Positions 18,437-26,698 of a DNA stretch of 64,000 nt are shown here, piece after piece. The position numbers and the translations under genes are program-made. This stretch comes from Novosphingobium decolorationis (lineage in GTDB: Bacteria; Pseudomonadota; Alphaproteobacteria; Sphingomonadales; Sphingomonadaceae): NCBI RefSeq assembly GCF_018417475.1, contig NZ_CP054856.1, positions 1,643,001 to 1,707,000 of the forward strand, read 5' to 3'. Below the pieces are notes generated by a model that searched no databases, had not been told where the DNA came from, and saw only the letters and a program-made list of their open reading frames with translations. Each line of letters opens with the position of its first letter. The stretch's first letter is position 1.

Positions 18437-18604
18437 ATTCAAGGGGTCATCCCCCCCCCCCTTGACCCCATACCCGGCAACCACACCTCGCGCAGCCGGG
18501 TCCGCGTCAGATCCGTAAGGTAGACCATCTGGGCAGACAGAAAGCGAAAGAAAGCAGAAGAAGTGAATTCCGAGGGCCATCGCCCTCGGGCTCCCGAAAC
18601 TGTC
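18437..18604. repeat. Dispersed paired-palindrome element, copy 2 (rearranged)
   Basis: The left half ATTCAAGGGGTCATC is followed by a run of C residues and CTTGACCCCATA, a decayed form of the AAGGGGC palindrome. The right half, 18570-18600, reads CCGAGGGCCATCGCCCTCGG then GCTCCCGAAACTGTCG. Compared with copies 1 and 5, one half is inverted. Confidence 0.65.
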
Positions 18605-18877
18605 GAGCGAAGTCGTGCCCTTCCATGCCCCTCTTCTGGCAACGGCCTCGTCGAATCTGGGCCGGTGGGCGACTTTCCGGTTTGGAGCCGGGTTGCGGGG
18701 ATAGCTGACGCTCACGCGGAGGCAGCTCGCGACCCTTTGCGGCCTTCAACCGCCGATTTTCCGTGCCCAGCTGCGGTCGGCCTGCTTTCTCATTCTGGAT
18801 ACCCGAGACAGGCCGGTAACGGACAAGCAAGTTCTGAGAGATTCTGGCAATATGCCGCCACACTGCGGGCTGCGATT

Positions 18878-19078
18878 ACAACATTCGTGTTATTTTATTT
18901 AAGCTTATTGTGAATAAATTTTGCAATAAATAACCAAAATAATATCACTGAAAGTGATATAAGAATGTGCCAAATGCCGAAATTTTGCAAATTGCCCTCC
19001 TTAATTCATATAATTTTCGTAAATTAATCTAGATTTAGAGCGAATTTGAATAAAAATGTACACTTTTTCTAAAATGCG
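18878..19078. other. AT-rich island with palindrome
   Basis: About 200 bases are strikingly AT-rich in an otherwise GC-rich window. At 18942-18960 lies a perfect inverted repeat, ATATCACT-GAA-AGTGATAT. No coding potential or tRNA is seen. It could be a regulatory or nucleoid-protein-binding region, or a remnant of transferred DNA. Confidence 0.6.
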
Positions 19079-19322
19079 CAAGGCTCATCATGCGCGACCA
19101 TATTTGGCGCACGGCGGAATTTCCGCCCGCCACCCATTCCGACTGCTGGCCGATCGGGTCGACAAACGTAACCTGACTGACGGTTTCCTGGCGCGGCAAA
19201 TCGCCCCTCGAACGACCAACTAGGGCGCAACTGCGACGTCACGCCTCGGCCAGGACTTTACGCGAAGTCGAGGCTGGCGGGAGGACGCGACCTTCGCGCA
19301 AGAACCTGCCCTCTCCGGTTCT

Positions 19323-19348
19323 GGGAGCGCGAGGGCGATGGCCCTCGC
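19323..19348. repeat. Single half of the dispersed palindrome element
   Basis: GGGAGCGCGAGGGCGATGGC followed by CCTCG matches the reverse complement of the GAGGGC-type half seen at 212, 18571, 37864 and 54444. The second half is not present nearby. Confidence 0.55.
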
Positions 19349-19543
19349 ATCGGCCTTTTCTTAGCCCTCGATGCCAGGAGTTTTCACTTTCCTACAGGCG
19401 CGCGCTCGTGCGAAACTGCGGGAATGCTCGCTATCGCCATCTCCTTGAAATCAGGCACCTTGGGAGGGTGACACGGGGGCCGGGGGACACCCTCTGGACT
19501 GTGTCACCTGTGTCAACCTGGGTGTCACCTGGCCCCGATGCGG

Positions 19544-21013
19544 CTAGGCGGCGAGGCCGATGTCCTGGGCGTCAACCCAGTTGCCGTGGAGGCCGAAGCG
19601 CAGGCGGATCGGGATGTGGACGGTCGCGACGGGGCCTTTGGCAATGTCGAGGGCATCGAAGATCAGGAGGTCGCTGGTGTGCTCTTCGAGGCGGTTGCAG
19701 ACCTGGACGATCCAGCCATCGCCTTCCTCGCCCTCGGCGCTGCGGGGCACGAAGCAGGGTTCCTGCAGGCTGGAAACCGGGCCGCACCACCAGTGCTGCT
19801 CCTCGCCGGTTGCGAAGTCCTTGAGGAACAGGCAGTTCATCAGAAGACCGCCTGCGCTGCCGCCGCGCAATTCGACGGGGCGCTTCATGTCCATCTCGAG
19901 GAACCAGCCGTAGCGGGTCTGCTGGCCGGTGAAGCGGTCGTCGATGCGGGGAAATTCGCAGGCCGTCTCGCTCAGCTTCGTGACCGCCTCGAAGGCGTCC
20001 TCGTTGCTGGCCATGTCCACCGTCCAGTCGGTCGGGTAGCTCATCGCCTCCATGCCGTTGAAGGGCTCGCCGTGGATGTCGGGAAAGAAGGGGAACATGT
20101 TGTTCTTCGCCTCGCAGGTCAGGAAGTGGATCTTCGATCCCTCCTGCCAGGCGTTGAGGACGTGGCTGGCAAAGCAGTTGTCGCGGGTGAACCAGCGGAT
20201 CTCGTCGCCGGAAACACCCTCGCGGCGGGGGAGGACGCCGAGGTGTACCGGCTTGGTCGTGTCGAAACCGAAGTGGGGGAGGCCCTTCTCGAGCCGCTCC
20301 CAGCTGCCGATCGAAGGCACGATGTGGATGACGAGGTAGTCCTCGGTGATCGCGAAGTCGTGCATCATGCAGTAGTAGGGGACCTTGAACCAGACCTCGC
20401 GGATCAGTTCTCCTTGCGGGTTGACCTCGTAGTAGGCGACATCGTCGGTGCACAGCCCCGAGGCGGCGTAGCCGATGGCGACCATGTTGCCGGTAAGGGG
20501 ATCGATCTTGGGGTGGGCGGTGAAGGTCTGGCCCCTCATCGTGCCGCCGAAGGTCTCGAAGCCGGTGGTTTCCATCGTCACCGGGTCCATCAGGAGAGCC
20601 GGGCTATCCTCCTTCATCGCCCAGAGCTTGCCCGCGTAGATCCACGCGTTGGTGTTGGCGGTGGAGCGGTACTCGCCCTTGACGGACGGGTCGTCGGTGA
20701 GGGGATTGCGGTAGGCCCCGAAGAGAGCCTTACCCGCTTCGTGTTCCCGGTTCCACTTGTCGGTCCTGGCCCAGCGCTGGCGAAAATCACACTGGCCGTC
20801 GTGGATGTGGAAGCGGGTGATCATGCCATCGCCGTTGAAGGCGATGTCATCGCCCAGCCGCGGCGGGAACTGCGGATCGGGCTGGACGCGGTAGAATGCG
20901 CCGCTCAGGGCTTCGGGAATCGCGCCTTCGTGGGCAAGGTCGGCGATGTCGGCCTCGATGCGCGACGGCGTGTTGAACCCGGTGAAACTCGGGCTGTCGG
21001 GGAAGTGGGACAT
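19544..21013 (-). CDS. Lignostilbene-alpha,beta-dioxygenase (NOV1/LSD type carotenoid oxygenase)
   Basis: Non-heme Fe(II) enzyme that cleaves the central double bond of 4-hydroxystilbenes such as lignostilbene into two aldehydes (vanillin). The 489-residue protein is a seven-blade propeller of the RPE65 family. The four iron histidines are His167 (TAHPKID), His218 (MMHDFAIT), His284 (FASHVLNA) and His476 (GLHGNWV). The phenol-activating pair Tyr101 and Lys134 is also present; as remembered, this numbering equals that of NOV1. Start ATG 21013 follows AGGAGAGGAT. It diverges from a MarR gene, with a candidate operator between them. A paralogue lies at 60.0 kb. Confidence 0.93.
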   Translation of the reverse strand: MSHFPDSPSFTGFNTPSRIEADIADLAHEGAIPEALSGAFYRVQPDPQFPPRLGDDIAFNGDGMITRFHIHDGQCDFRQRWARTDKWNREHEAGKALFGAYRNPLTDDPSVKGEYRSTANTNAWIYAGKLWAMKEDSPALLMDPVTMETTGFETFGGTMRGQTFTAHPKIDPLTGNMVAIGYAASGLCTDDVAYYEVNPQGELIREVWFKVPYYCMMHDFAITEDYLVIHIVPSIGSWERLEKGLPHFGFDTTKPVHLGVLPRREGVSGDEIRWFTRDNCFASHVLNAWQEGSKIHFLTCEAKNNMFPFFPDIHGEPFNGMEAMSYPTDWTVDMASNEDAFEAVTKLSETACEFPRIDDRFTGQQTRYGWFLEMDMKRPVELRGGSAGGLLMNCLFLKDFATGEEQHWWCGPVSSLQEPCFVPRSAEGEEGDGWIVQVCNRLEEHTSDLLIFDALDIAKGPVATVHIPIRLRFGLHGNWVDAQDIGLAA

Positions 21014-21061
21014 ATCCTCTCCTGGATCAGCGAATCTCGTGCGTGGATTCGCCCTTGCGAT

Positions 21062-21070
21062 ATTGTATGC
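21062..21070. promoter_or_regulatory. Candidate operator half-site ATTGTATGC
   Basis: This copy lies in the 121-base divergent region between the dioxygenase and the MarR regulator gene, consistent with control by that regulator. The same 9-mer occurs near promoters at 11814, 24832 and 46047. Confidence 0.5.
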
Positions 21071-21134
21071 CTCACTCACAAATTTATCCAAGTCGCCGCT
21101 TGACGCAATGCAGAAATGATCGCAACTAGGGCCT

Positions 21135-21602
21135 ATGAACGCCCCCCTCCCTTTGACCGAAGTGCCCACTGCGACGAGCATCGATCATGTGCTCGACCTA
21201 CATCTTCGCCTGGCGCAGGGCGCGGTACAACGGCGGTTTTCCGACATTTTCAGCGACCTGGGGATCACCCAGACCCAGCTTACCACGATGATCCTGATCC
21301 AGGAGAACGCAGGCACCTCGCAGAGCGATATCGGCCGCACGCTGCAGATGGACCGCGCCACGGTGATGGGCATCATCAACCGCCTCGAAGGGCGTGGACT
21401 TATCCAACGCGGCCAGTCGCCGACCGACAAGCGCCGCCAGACGCTCGCCATCACCGAGGCGGGCACGGCGATGCTCTCGATTGCGCGTGAGCGCAGCACC
21501 GAGCTTGGCAACTGGCTCAAGGAGCGCTTTTCCGATGCCGAGTTCCACATGCTCGCCGCCCTCCTGAAACGCATTCACGAGGTCGACATCAAGGCCTTCT
21601 GA
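21135..21602 (+). CDS. MarR family transcriptional regulator
   Basis: 155-residue winged-helix regulator. The core runs DLHLRLAQGAVQRRFSDIF, then the recognition helix region SQSDIGRTLQMDRATVMGII, then a beta-wing (RGQSPTDKRRQTLAIT). MarR proteins usually repress a divergent catabolic gene and release DNA on binding a phenolic ligand or its CoA ester. It is divergent from the lignostilbene dioxygenase, with ATTGTATGC between them. A clear paralogue lies at 51.2 kb. Ligand and operator are inferred. Confidence 0.9.
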   Translation: MNAPLPLTEVPTATSIDHVLDLHLRLAQGAVQRRFSDIFSDLGITQTQLTTMILIQENAGTSQSDIGRTLQMDRATVMGIINRLEGRGLIQRGQSPTDKRRQTLAITEAGTAMLSIARERSTELGNWLKERFSDAEFHMLAALLKRIHEVDIKAF

Positions 21603-21635
21603 GGCGCGCGGCCTGTCCCGCGCGCCTGCCGCACC

Positions 21636-23342
21636 TCAATCTTCGACGAACGCCGCGAAACCTTCAAGGCGACGTTCGCCCAGCGTTGCCAGTCGGCCCA
21701 GCGCCTCTGTGCGGGCCGGGAGTTCGGCCAGGTAGAAGCGCGCTGCGGCCTTGAGGCGTGCACCTGCCGGATCCTCGCCAGCGTCGCGTACCAGACGCCC
21801 CGCGATCCAGCCGCCGACACAGGCACCGCACAGGTCGAGGAAGGCCAGCGCCCCGGCATCGCCATCGCGCCCCGAACCTTCCATCTGCGCCATCTGCGCC
21901 GCGACGGCCTCAAGCGTGTCGAGGCTTGCGCCCAGTTGCGCGGCCGCTTCCGTATCGCCCAAATCGCCCTCACCCCGCGCGATCGCAAGGAAGTGGCCCA
22001 GCCCCTCCCCCTTCTCGCGCCAGAGACGGCGGTGGACCATGTCGATGGCCTGGATGCCGCTGGTGCCTTCGAAGACGGCAAACACGCGCGCATCGCGCAA
22101 GGTCTGCTCGACCGGCCATTCGCGGGTGTAGCCCGCCCCGCCGAAGACCTGCACCGCCTCGCTCGCGCAATCGAAGGCGAGCCTGGCCGACATGTCCTTG
22201 GCAATCGGCAGCAGGAACTGGGCAAGCGAAGCCCAGCGCGCCTTTTCGGCGGGATCCTCGGCCCGTTCGCTCAGTTGCAGGATGTTGCCGCAGGCGAGCG
22301 ACACACCGCGCGCCGCCTCGATGCGCCCGGCCATGCCCAGCAGCATGCGCTGAACATCGGCATGCTCACGGATGAGAACGGGCTTGTCGGTCGGCGCCCC
22401 GCCCTGCCGGCGCTCTCCGGCATAGCGCAGCGCGCGGTCGAAGGCGTTGGCGGCGACACCGATGCCCTGCGGACCACACGAGAGGCGCATGCGCAGCATC
22501 ATGTGGAACAGCGTCTGCAAACCGCGCCCCTCCGGACCGATCAGAGTGCCTTGCGCATCCTCGTAGCCCATCACGCAAGTCGGCGAGCCGTGCAGACCCA
22601 GCTTTTCCTCGATCCGTCGCACGAAGGCGCCGTTGCGCGTGCCATCCTCGATGCTGTCAGGCACGAGAAAGAGGCTGAGACCCCGCACGCCAGGCTGCTC
22701 GTTCGAACGCGCGAGCATGCAGTGGCCGATGCGCTGGGTCAGGTCATGGTCGCCAAAGGAGATCCAGCACTTTTCGCCGGTGATCCGCCATCCGCCCGCG
22801 CCATCGGAGACCGCCCGGATCCGAATGCGCCCGACGTCGGAGCCCGCATCGGGCTCGGAAATGCAGATCGTCGCGCCCCATTCGCCGCTGACGAGCCGCG
22901 GCACCCACTCGCCCGCGATTTCCGCCGGTGCGCTGGCCACCAGCATCTCGGCCGCGGTGCGCCCGGGAGTTCCCAGCATCGAAAAGGCGGGGGAGGCCCG
23001 GTTGAACAGTTCCTCGCACGCGTTCTGCAGGACGAGTGGCAGCGCCATGCCGCCCAACTCCTCCGGCAAAGGAAGGCCGATCCAGCCACCTTGCGCGAAC
23101 TGCTCCCAAGCCTCCTTGTGGCCGGGCACCGTCTTCACACGCCCATCGACGATCTTGGCGCCGACCTCGTCCATCACGCGGTCCACCGGCGCGATCACGC
23201 CTTCGGCCAGCTTGGCAGCCTCCAGGAGGATCTGCTGCCATGTCTCCTGGTCGACCTCGATTCCCGTGGCGGCCAGCTCCTCCAGGAACGGCGCAATCTC
23301 CAGGTGACGGGCAAGGGCATCGCAATGCGGCTGGTAATCCAA
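21636..23342 (-). CDS. Acyl-CoA dehydrogenase family protein
   Basis: FAD-dependent acyl-CoA dehydrogenase of 568 residues, the long form seen in DmdC/FadE-like members with a C-terminal extension. Visible motifs: ICISEPDAGSDVGRIR and WRITGEKCWISFGDHD in the flavin-binding middle domain, VQVFGGAGYTREWPVEQ, and the catalytic Glu in AVFEGTSGIQAIDM. It is convergent with the MarR gene (34 bases between stops) and is a separate unit or reads with the upstream MFS carrier. It could desaturate an aryl-propanoyl-CoA made from a dimer side chain, but the substrate cannot be read from sequence. Confidence 0.85.
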   Translation of the reverse strand: MDYQPHCDALARHLEIAPFLEELAATGIEVDQETWQQILLEAAKLAEGVIAPVDRVMDEVGAKIVDGRVKTVPGHKEAWEQFAQGGWIGLPLPEELGGMALPLVLQNACEELFNRASPAFSMLGTPGRTAAEMLVASAPAEIAGEWVPRLVSGEWGATICISEPDAGSDVGRIRIRAVSDGAGGWRITGEKCWISFGDHDLTQRIGHCMLARSNEQPGVRGLSLFLVPDSIEDGTRNGAFVRRIEEKLGLHGSPTCVMGYEDAQGTLIGPEGRGLQTLFHMMLRMRLSCGPQGIGVAANAFDRALRYAGERRQGGAPTDKPVLIREHADVQRMLLGMAGRIEAARGVSLACGNILQLSERAEDPAEKARWASLAQFLLPIAKDMSARLAFDCASEAVQVFGGAGYTREWPVEQTLRDARVFAVFEGTSGIQAIDMVHRRLWREKGEGLGHFLAIARGEGDLGDTEAAAQLGASLDTLEAVAAQMAQMEGSGRDGDAGALAFLDLCGACVGGWIAGRLVRDAGEDPAGARLKAAARFYLAELPARTEALGRLATLGERRLEGFAAFVED

Positions 23343-23432
23343 GTTCGCTCTCCAAACGTATCGTTCTCTTGGAATCGAGATAGCTATGTTTGATTGCTAT
23401 TTCGAGAGCAAAAGTAGAGACGCCCTCTCCAC

Positions 23433-24755
23433 TCAGTCGCGCGGCTGGAAGCGCAGCGCCAGAAGCGCGAAGGCCGCTGTGAGCGAGCCCAGAGCGATGG
23501 TGGTCGCAACCAGGGCGAGCGAGAGCCCCCACTCGAACAGCGCACCGGCGAGGATCGGCGAAAGCGCCGCCCCGCCGCGTCCGATACCGATGGCAAAGCC
23601 GGTGCCGGTCGCGCGCACATGGGTCGGGAAGACCCGCGCAAAAAGCGTGTAGAGACCCGAGACCGCGCTATTGGTGAAGAGCCCCGAAGCGAAGGCCAGC
23701 GCGGAAAGGCCGACGAGCGTGTTCGCCCCCGCCGCACCGAACAGCGCGACCATGATCGAAGCGCCGAACAGCATGGTGACGGTCGCCCCCTTCAGCGGCA
23801 GGCGCTGCACGGCAAAGCCGAAGATCGCCCCTCCCAGCACGCCGCCCATGTTGGCCCAGACGAGCACGCTGGCGGCCTCAGGCGGCGGGAAGCCGAGATC
23901 GACCACGATCTTGGGCGTCCACTTCAGGATGAAGTAGAAGCTGACGATGTGCGCGAAGTAGGCGAAGGTCACGAGAAGCGTCGTTGCCATCAGACCCGGG
24001 CGCAGGATGTCGGCGATGGAGGCCTTCTCCTCCTCTTCGCGCACCGGCGGGAGAACCGAGACCGCACCGTGCCCGAAGCGAGCGAGCAGGGCGTTAATCC
24101 GCGCCAGCGTATCGGGGTTTCGGTGCACGAGCGTATAATGGACGCTCTCGGGCACGAAGATCCAGACCAGCGGGATGAAGATGGCGGTGAGGAGCGCACC
24201 GAACCAGAAGATCGCGCGCCAGTCGAAAAGGACGAGAAGCTCGGCTGAAATGAGGCCACCGATGACCGCGCCCAGCGGGTAGCCGATGACCATGATGCCC
24301 ATGGCGAGCGTGCGCCGTCGCGTACTGGCGAACTCGGCCGTGACCGCGTTGATCGAGGCCAGCATGCCGCCGATGCCGAGCCCCGTGAGGACACGCCAGA
24401 TCGAAAGTACGGTCACGCTGGCGGTCTGCGTCACCATCGCCATGCCCAGCGCCATGACAACCAGGCACCCCAGGATCGTGCGGCGCCGACCGATCCGGTC
24501 GGCGACGCCGCCCAGCACCACCGAGCCCACGGCCATGCCGATGAGCTCCATCGAGAGCACCGCACCCAGCGCCACCCGGTCGATCCCCCACTCGGTCGCG
24601 ATGCCCGGCGAGGCGAAGCTGATCGACAGCACATCGAACCCGTCGAGCGCGTTGAGACCAACCATGATGGCCACGGCAATGATCTGCCCCCGCGACATGG
24701 GGGCGTCGGAAATGATATCGCGCGGATCGCGCAGGCTGGCATCGACCGAGTTCAC
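23433..24755 (-). CDS. Aromatic acid:H+ symporter family MFS transporter (PcaK/VanK type)
   Basis: 440-residue, 12-helix MFS protein. The first helix has LNALDGFDVLSISFASPGIA, where the GFD..D pattern typifies the aromatic acid:H+ symporter (AAHS) family. The loop VLGGVADRIGRRRTI is the A-motif, and the second half carries its repeat. AAHS members import protocatechuate, vanillate, 4-hydroxybenzoate and similar acids. A reverse-oriented ATTGTATGC lies about 80 bases upstream of the start. It precedes the acyl-CoA dehydrogenase (gap 90 bases). Confidence 0.87.
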   Translation of the reverse strand: MNSVDASLRDPRDIISDAPMSRGQIIAVAIMVGLNALDGFDVLSISFASPGIATEWGIDRVALGAVLSMELIGMAVGSVVLGGVADRIGRRRTILGCLVVMALGMAMVTQTASVTVLSIWRVLTGLGIGGMLASINAVTAEFASTRRRTLAMGIMVIGYPLGAVIGGLISAELLVLFDWRAIFWFGALLTAIFIPLVWIFVPESVHYTLVHRNPDTLARINALLARFGHGAVSVLPPVREEEEKASIADILRPGLMATTLLVTFAYFAHIVSFYFILKWTPKIVVDLGFPPPEAASVLVWANMGGVLGGAIFGFAVQRLPLKGATVTMLFGASIMVALFGAAGANTLVGLSALAFASGLFTNSAVSGLYTLFARVFPTHVRATGTGFAIGIGRGGAALSPILAGALFEWGLSLALVATTIALGSLTAAFALLALRFQPRD

Positions 24756-24831
24756 GGCGCCGTCTCTCCCAAGGCTTGCGGAAGAACGGGCCGCCTCTTA
24801 CGGCTCCGTTCCGCCTCTCATTGTTTCGTTA

Positions 24832-24840
24832 GCATACAAT
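24832..24840. promoter_or_regulatory. Candidate operator half-site (GCATACAAT)
   Basis: GCATACAAT, the complement of ATTGTATGC, lies between the MFS gene and the NTF2-like gene, upstream of the MFS start. It is one of four copies next to catabolic promoters in the window. Confidence 0.45.
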
Positions 24841-24875
24841 AAGAGGCGGAACCAACGCGAAAATCGCGCGAGGGA

Positions 24876-25589
24876 TCAGGAGGCCTGCTGCCCCGCCAGA
24901 ACGGCGCCGAAACGCGGGTGCGCGAAGTGCATAGGCACGTCACGACGGAACGGCCAGGTCGGGCGATGCTCGCTTTCAGGAAGCAGGCGGTCGGGGCCCA
25001 GCGGGTCTTCCGGGAAAGTCTTGGCGGCGGGCTGAAGGTGCGAGGTGGTGTGCGCCCAGCCGTCCTCGTAGTTGGACTGCCACTGCATCATGTAGTCGAG
25101 GCGCTTGATCTTCCACACGCCGTTCTCGCGCACGTAGTCGTTCTCGTAGATGCCCGCTTCCATGAACTGCTGGGGCATGATCTCCTCGCGCGTGTCCTGG
25201 AAATCGTCGTGCCAGCCGCCGAACAGCATGCCGCGGAAGCGGCCCTTCGCGGTCTGGCGATCGGGCGCGACGGTGATGATGTCCTGCATCTGGAAGTGAT
25301 CCAGGAGCAGACCGTCCACCGGGCCCGGACGCCCGCCCGTGAAGCGCCCCGCGATCCAGTCGCCGTAAAGACGCTTCACACCGGCATGACCGACATATTC
25401 TCCCGAAAGGAAGACGACGACGCCATCCTCGGAAAAGAGCTGCGCCACTTCCTCGGGCTGGTTGAAGTCGATGTAGTAGCCGTAGGCCCAGTGCAGGCGG
25501 CGGATGGCGTTGATGTCCTCCAGTTCGCCCACACGGTGTTCCAGCGCATCGAGGCGCGCGGTCGCGGCCTTGTCGAGCACGTCGGTCAT
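24876..25589 (-). CDS. NTF2/SnoaL-like protein, candidate lyase (LdpA-like paralogue)
   Basis: 237-residue protein related to the one at 13.4 kb. It has a coiled start (LDALEHRVGELEDINAIRRL), then HWAYGYYIDFNQPEEVAQLF, DGVVVFLSGEYVGHAGVKRL and LLLDHFQMQDIITV. The shared GLLLDH.Q.QDI signature and similar length point to a common ancestor and fold. No cofactor motif is seen. The gene is divergent from an SDR (88 bases apart), suggesting paired regulation. Start ATG 25589 follows GGGAGAG. A stilbene-forming lyase or decarboxylase role for beta-1 or beta-5 dimers is inference. Confidence 0.7.
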   Translation of the reverse strand: MTDVLDKAATARLDALEHRVGELEDINAIRRLHWAYGYYIDFNQPEEVAQLFSEDGVVVFLSGEYVGHAGVKRLYGDWIAGRFTGGRPGPVDGLLLDHFQMQDIITVAPDRQTAKGRFRGMLFGGWHDDFQDTREEIMPQQFMEAGIYENDYVRENGVWKIKRLDYMMQWQSNYEDGWAHTTSHLQPAAKTFPEDPLGPDRLLPESEHRPTWPFRRDVPMHFAHPRFGAVLAGQQAS

Positions 25590-25677
25590 GCGAATCTCTC
25601 CCATTGCACGATCTTGTTCGTTATAGTTTGCTACACCAACAATATTTGAAATCAAGGCGAGAGGAGAACTTCGCACC

Positions 25678-26607
25678 ATGGGAGAGACGACAAAACGCCA
25701 CGAAGGGCGGGTAGCCTTCATCACCGGCGGCGTATCGGGCCTCGGCTTCGGGATTGCGCGCGCCCTGTCGAACGCGGGCTTTCGGCTTGCTCTCAGCTAC
25801 CGCAACGAAGATTACCGCGCGCAGGCGGAAGATTGGTTTCGCGAGGAAAAGCGGGAAATCCCCTTGTTCGTGAAGCTCGATGTCACCGACCGTGCCCGCT
25901 TTGCCGAAGTGGCCGAGGAAATCGAGGCTGCCTTCGGCCGGCTTCACGTGCTGGTCAACAACGCAGGCGTCTCGGTGTTCGGGCCGACCGACACCGCCAC
26001 CCACGCCGATTACGACTGGATCATGGGGGTGAATTTCGGAGGTGTTGCAAATGGTCTTGTCGCCCTCCTTCCGCTCCTGAAGCGCACTGGCAAGGGCGGT
26101 CACGTCGTCAATGTCGCCTCGATGGCGGCGTACCTGTCGGGTCCGCAGGCGGGCATCTACACCGCGAGCAAGTTCGCCGTGCGCGGCCTGACCGAGAGCC
26201 TGCGCTACAACCTCGCGCCCGAAGGTATCGGGGTCTCGCTGCTGTGCCCGGGGCTTACCCGCACCAACGCGTGGGACAGTGCGTTTCGCCGCCCGGACGC
26301 CTTTGCGCACAGCGGGTTCGAGGACATCGATCCCGAGGCCCTGACCGAATTCGGCAAGGCCTTTGATCTTGGCATGGACCCGCTTGAAGTGGGCGAGAAG
26401 ACCTTGAAGGGCATCGAGGAGAACCGCGGGCTGATCTTCTCGCACCCCGAGTACGCGGAAGACTTCGAGGAGATCTACCGGACTTCGCTCGCCGCGCTTC
26501 CCGACGAGGAGGCCCCGCCCGAGCGCCTCGAGATCGAACGGCTGCGCCGCGAGGCCAACCGCGCCTCGGCCGCAGGACAGGCGATCTCGCTCGCGGACCT
26601 CACCTGA
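25678..26607 (+). CDS. SDR family oxidoreductase, C-alpha-dehydrogenase-like
   Basis: 309-residue SDR with GGVSGLGFGIA, NNAG, a catalytic Ser in VNVASMAAYL and Tyr/Lys in GIYTASKFAVRG. The second strand ends ALSYRNEDYRA rather than in Asp, so cofactor preference may be NADP. Its tail shares IEENRGLIFSHPEYAEDFEEIY with the SDR at 9.9 kb. It is probably a stereospecific oxidase of benzylic alcohols in lignin dimers. It diverges from the NTF2-like gene and converges with the aldehyde dehydrogenase. Confidence 0.82.
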   Translation: MGETTKRHEGRVAFITGGVSGLGFGIARALSNAGFRLALSYRNEDYRAQAEDWFREEKREIPLFVKLDVTDRARFAEVAEEIEAAFGRLHVLVNNAGVSVFGPTDTATHADYDWIMGVNFGGVANGLVALLPLLKRTGKGGHVVNVASMAAYLSGPQAGIYTASKFAVRGLTESLRYNLAPEGIGVSLLCPGLTRTNAWDSAFRRPDAFAHSGFEDIDPEALTEFGKAFDLGMDPLEVGEKTLKGIEENRGLIFSHPEYAEDFEEIYRTSLAALPDEEAPPERLEIERLRREANRASAAGQAISLADLT

Positions 26608-26625
26608 GCAGGCCCGAAGGGCCCA

Positions 26626-26662
26626 CGAAAAATCCCCCGGATGCGCGAGGCATCCGGGGGCG
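26626..26662 (-). terminator. Rho-independent terminator for the lig operon
   Basis: An 11-bp perfect stem (cccccggatgc / gcatccggggg) with a 5-base loop. Read on the minus strand it is followed by ATTTTTCG, ending the ligF-ligE-ligG-aldehyde dehydrogenase transcript. Confidence 0.85.
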
Positions 26663-26698
26663 AAGTCACCTTCGGGAGGTGTCGAAGATCAGAAAGGA

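Larger units (their letters stand above)
18393..19543. other. 1.15-kb non-coding region
   Basis: No convincing gene was found between the MFS stop and the lignostilbene dioxygenase stop; open frames here lack recognisable protein character. The region holds a REP-like copy (18437-18604), an AT-rich island (18878-19078), a single REP half (19323-19348) and short GGTGACAC repeats (19460-19530). Confidence 0.7.

Noticed and set aside
18451..18462. Run of C residues as a possible phase-variation tract
   Set aside because: It lies in a decayed repeat between genes, not in a coding start or promoter, so switching of a gene is unlikely.
19538..21103. 521-codon plus-strand frame opposite the lignostilbene dioxygenase
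   Set aside because: The minus strand carries the complete four-His iron site and the Tyr/Lys pair; the plus frame is an antisense shadow.
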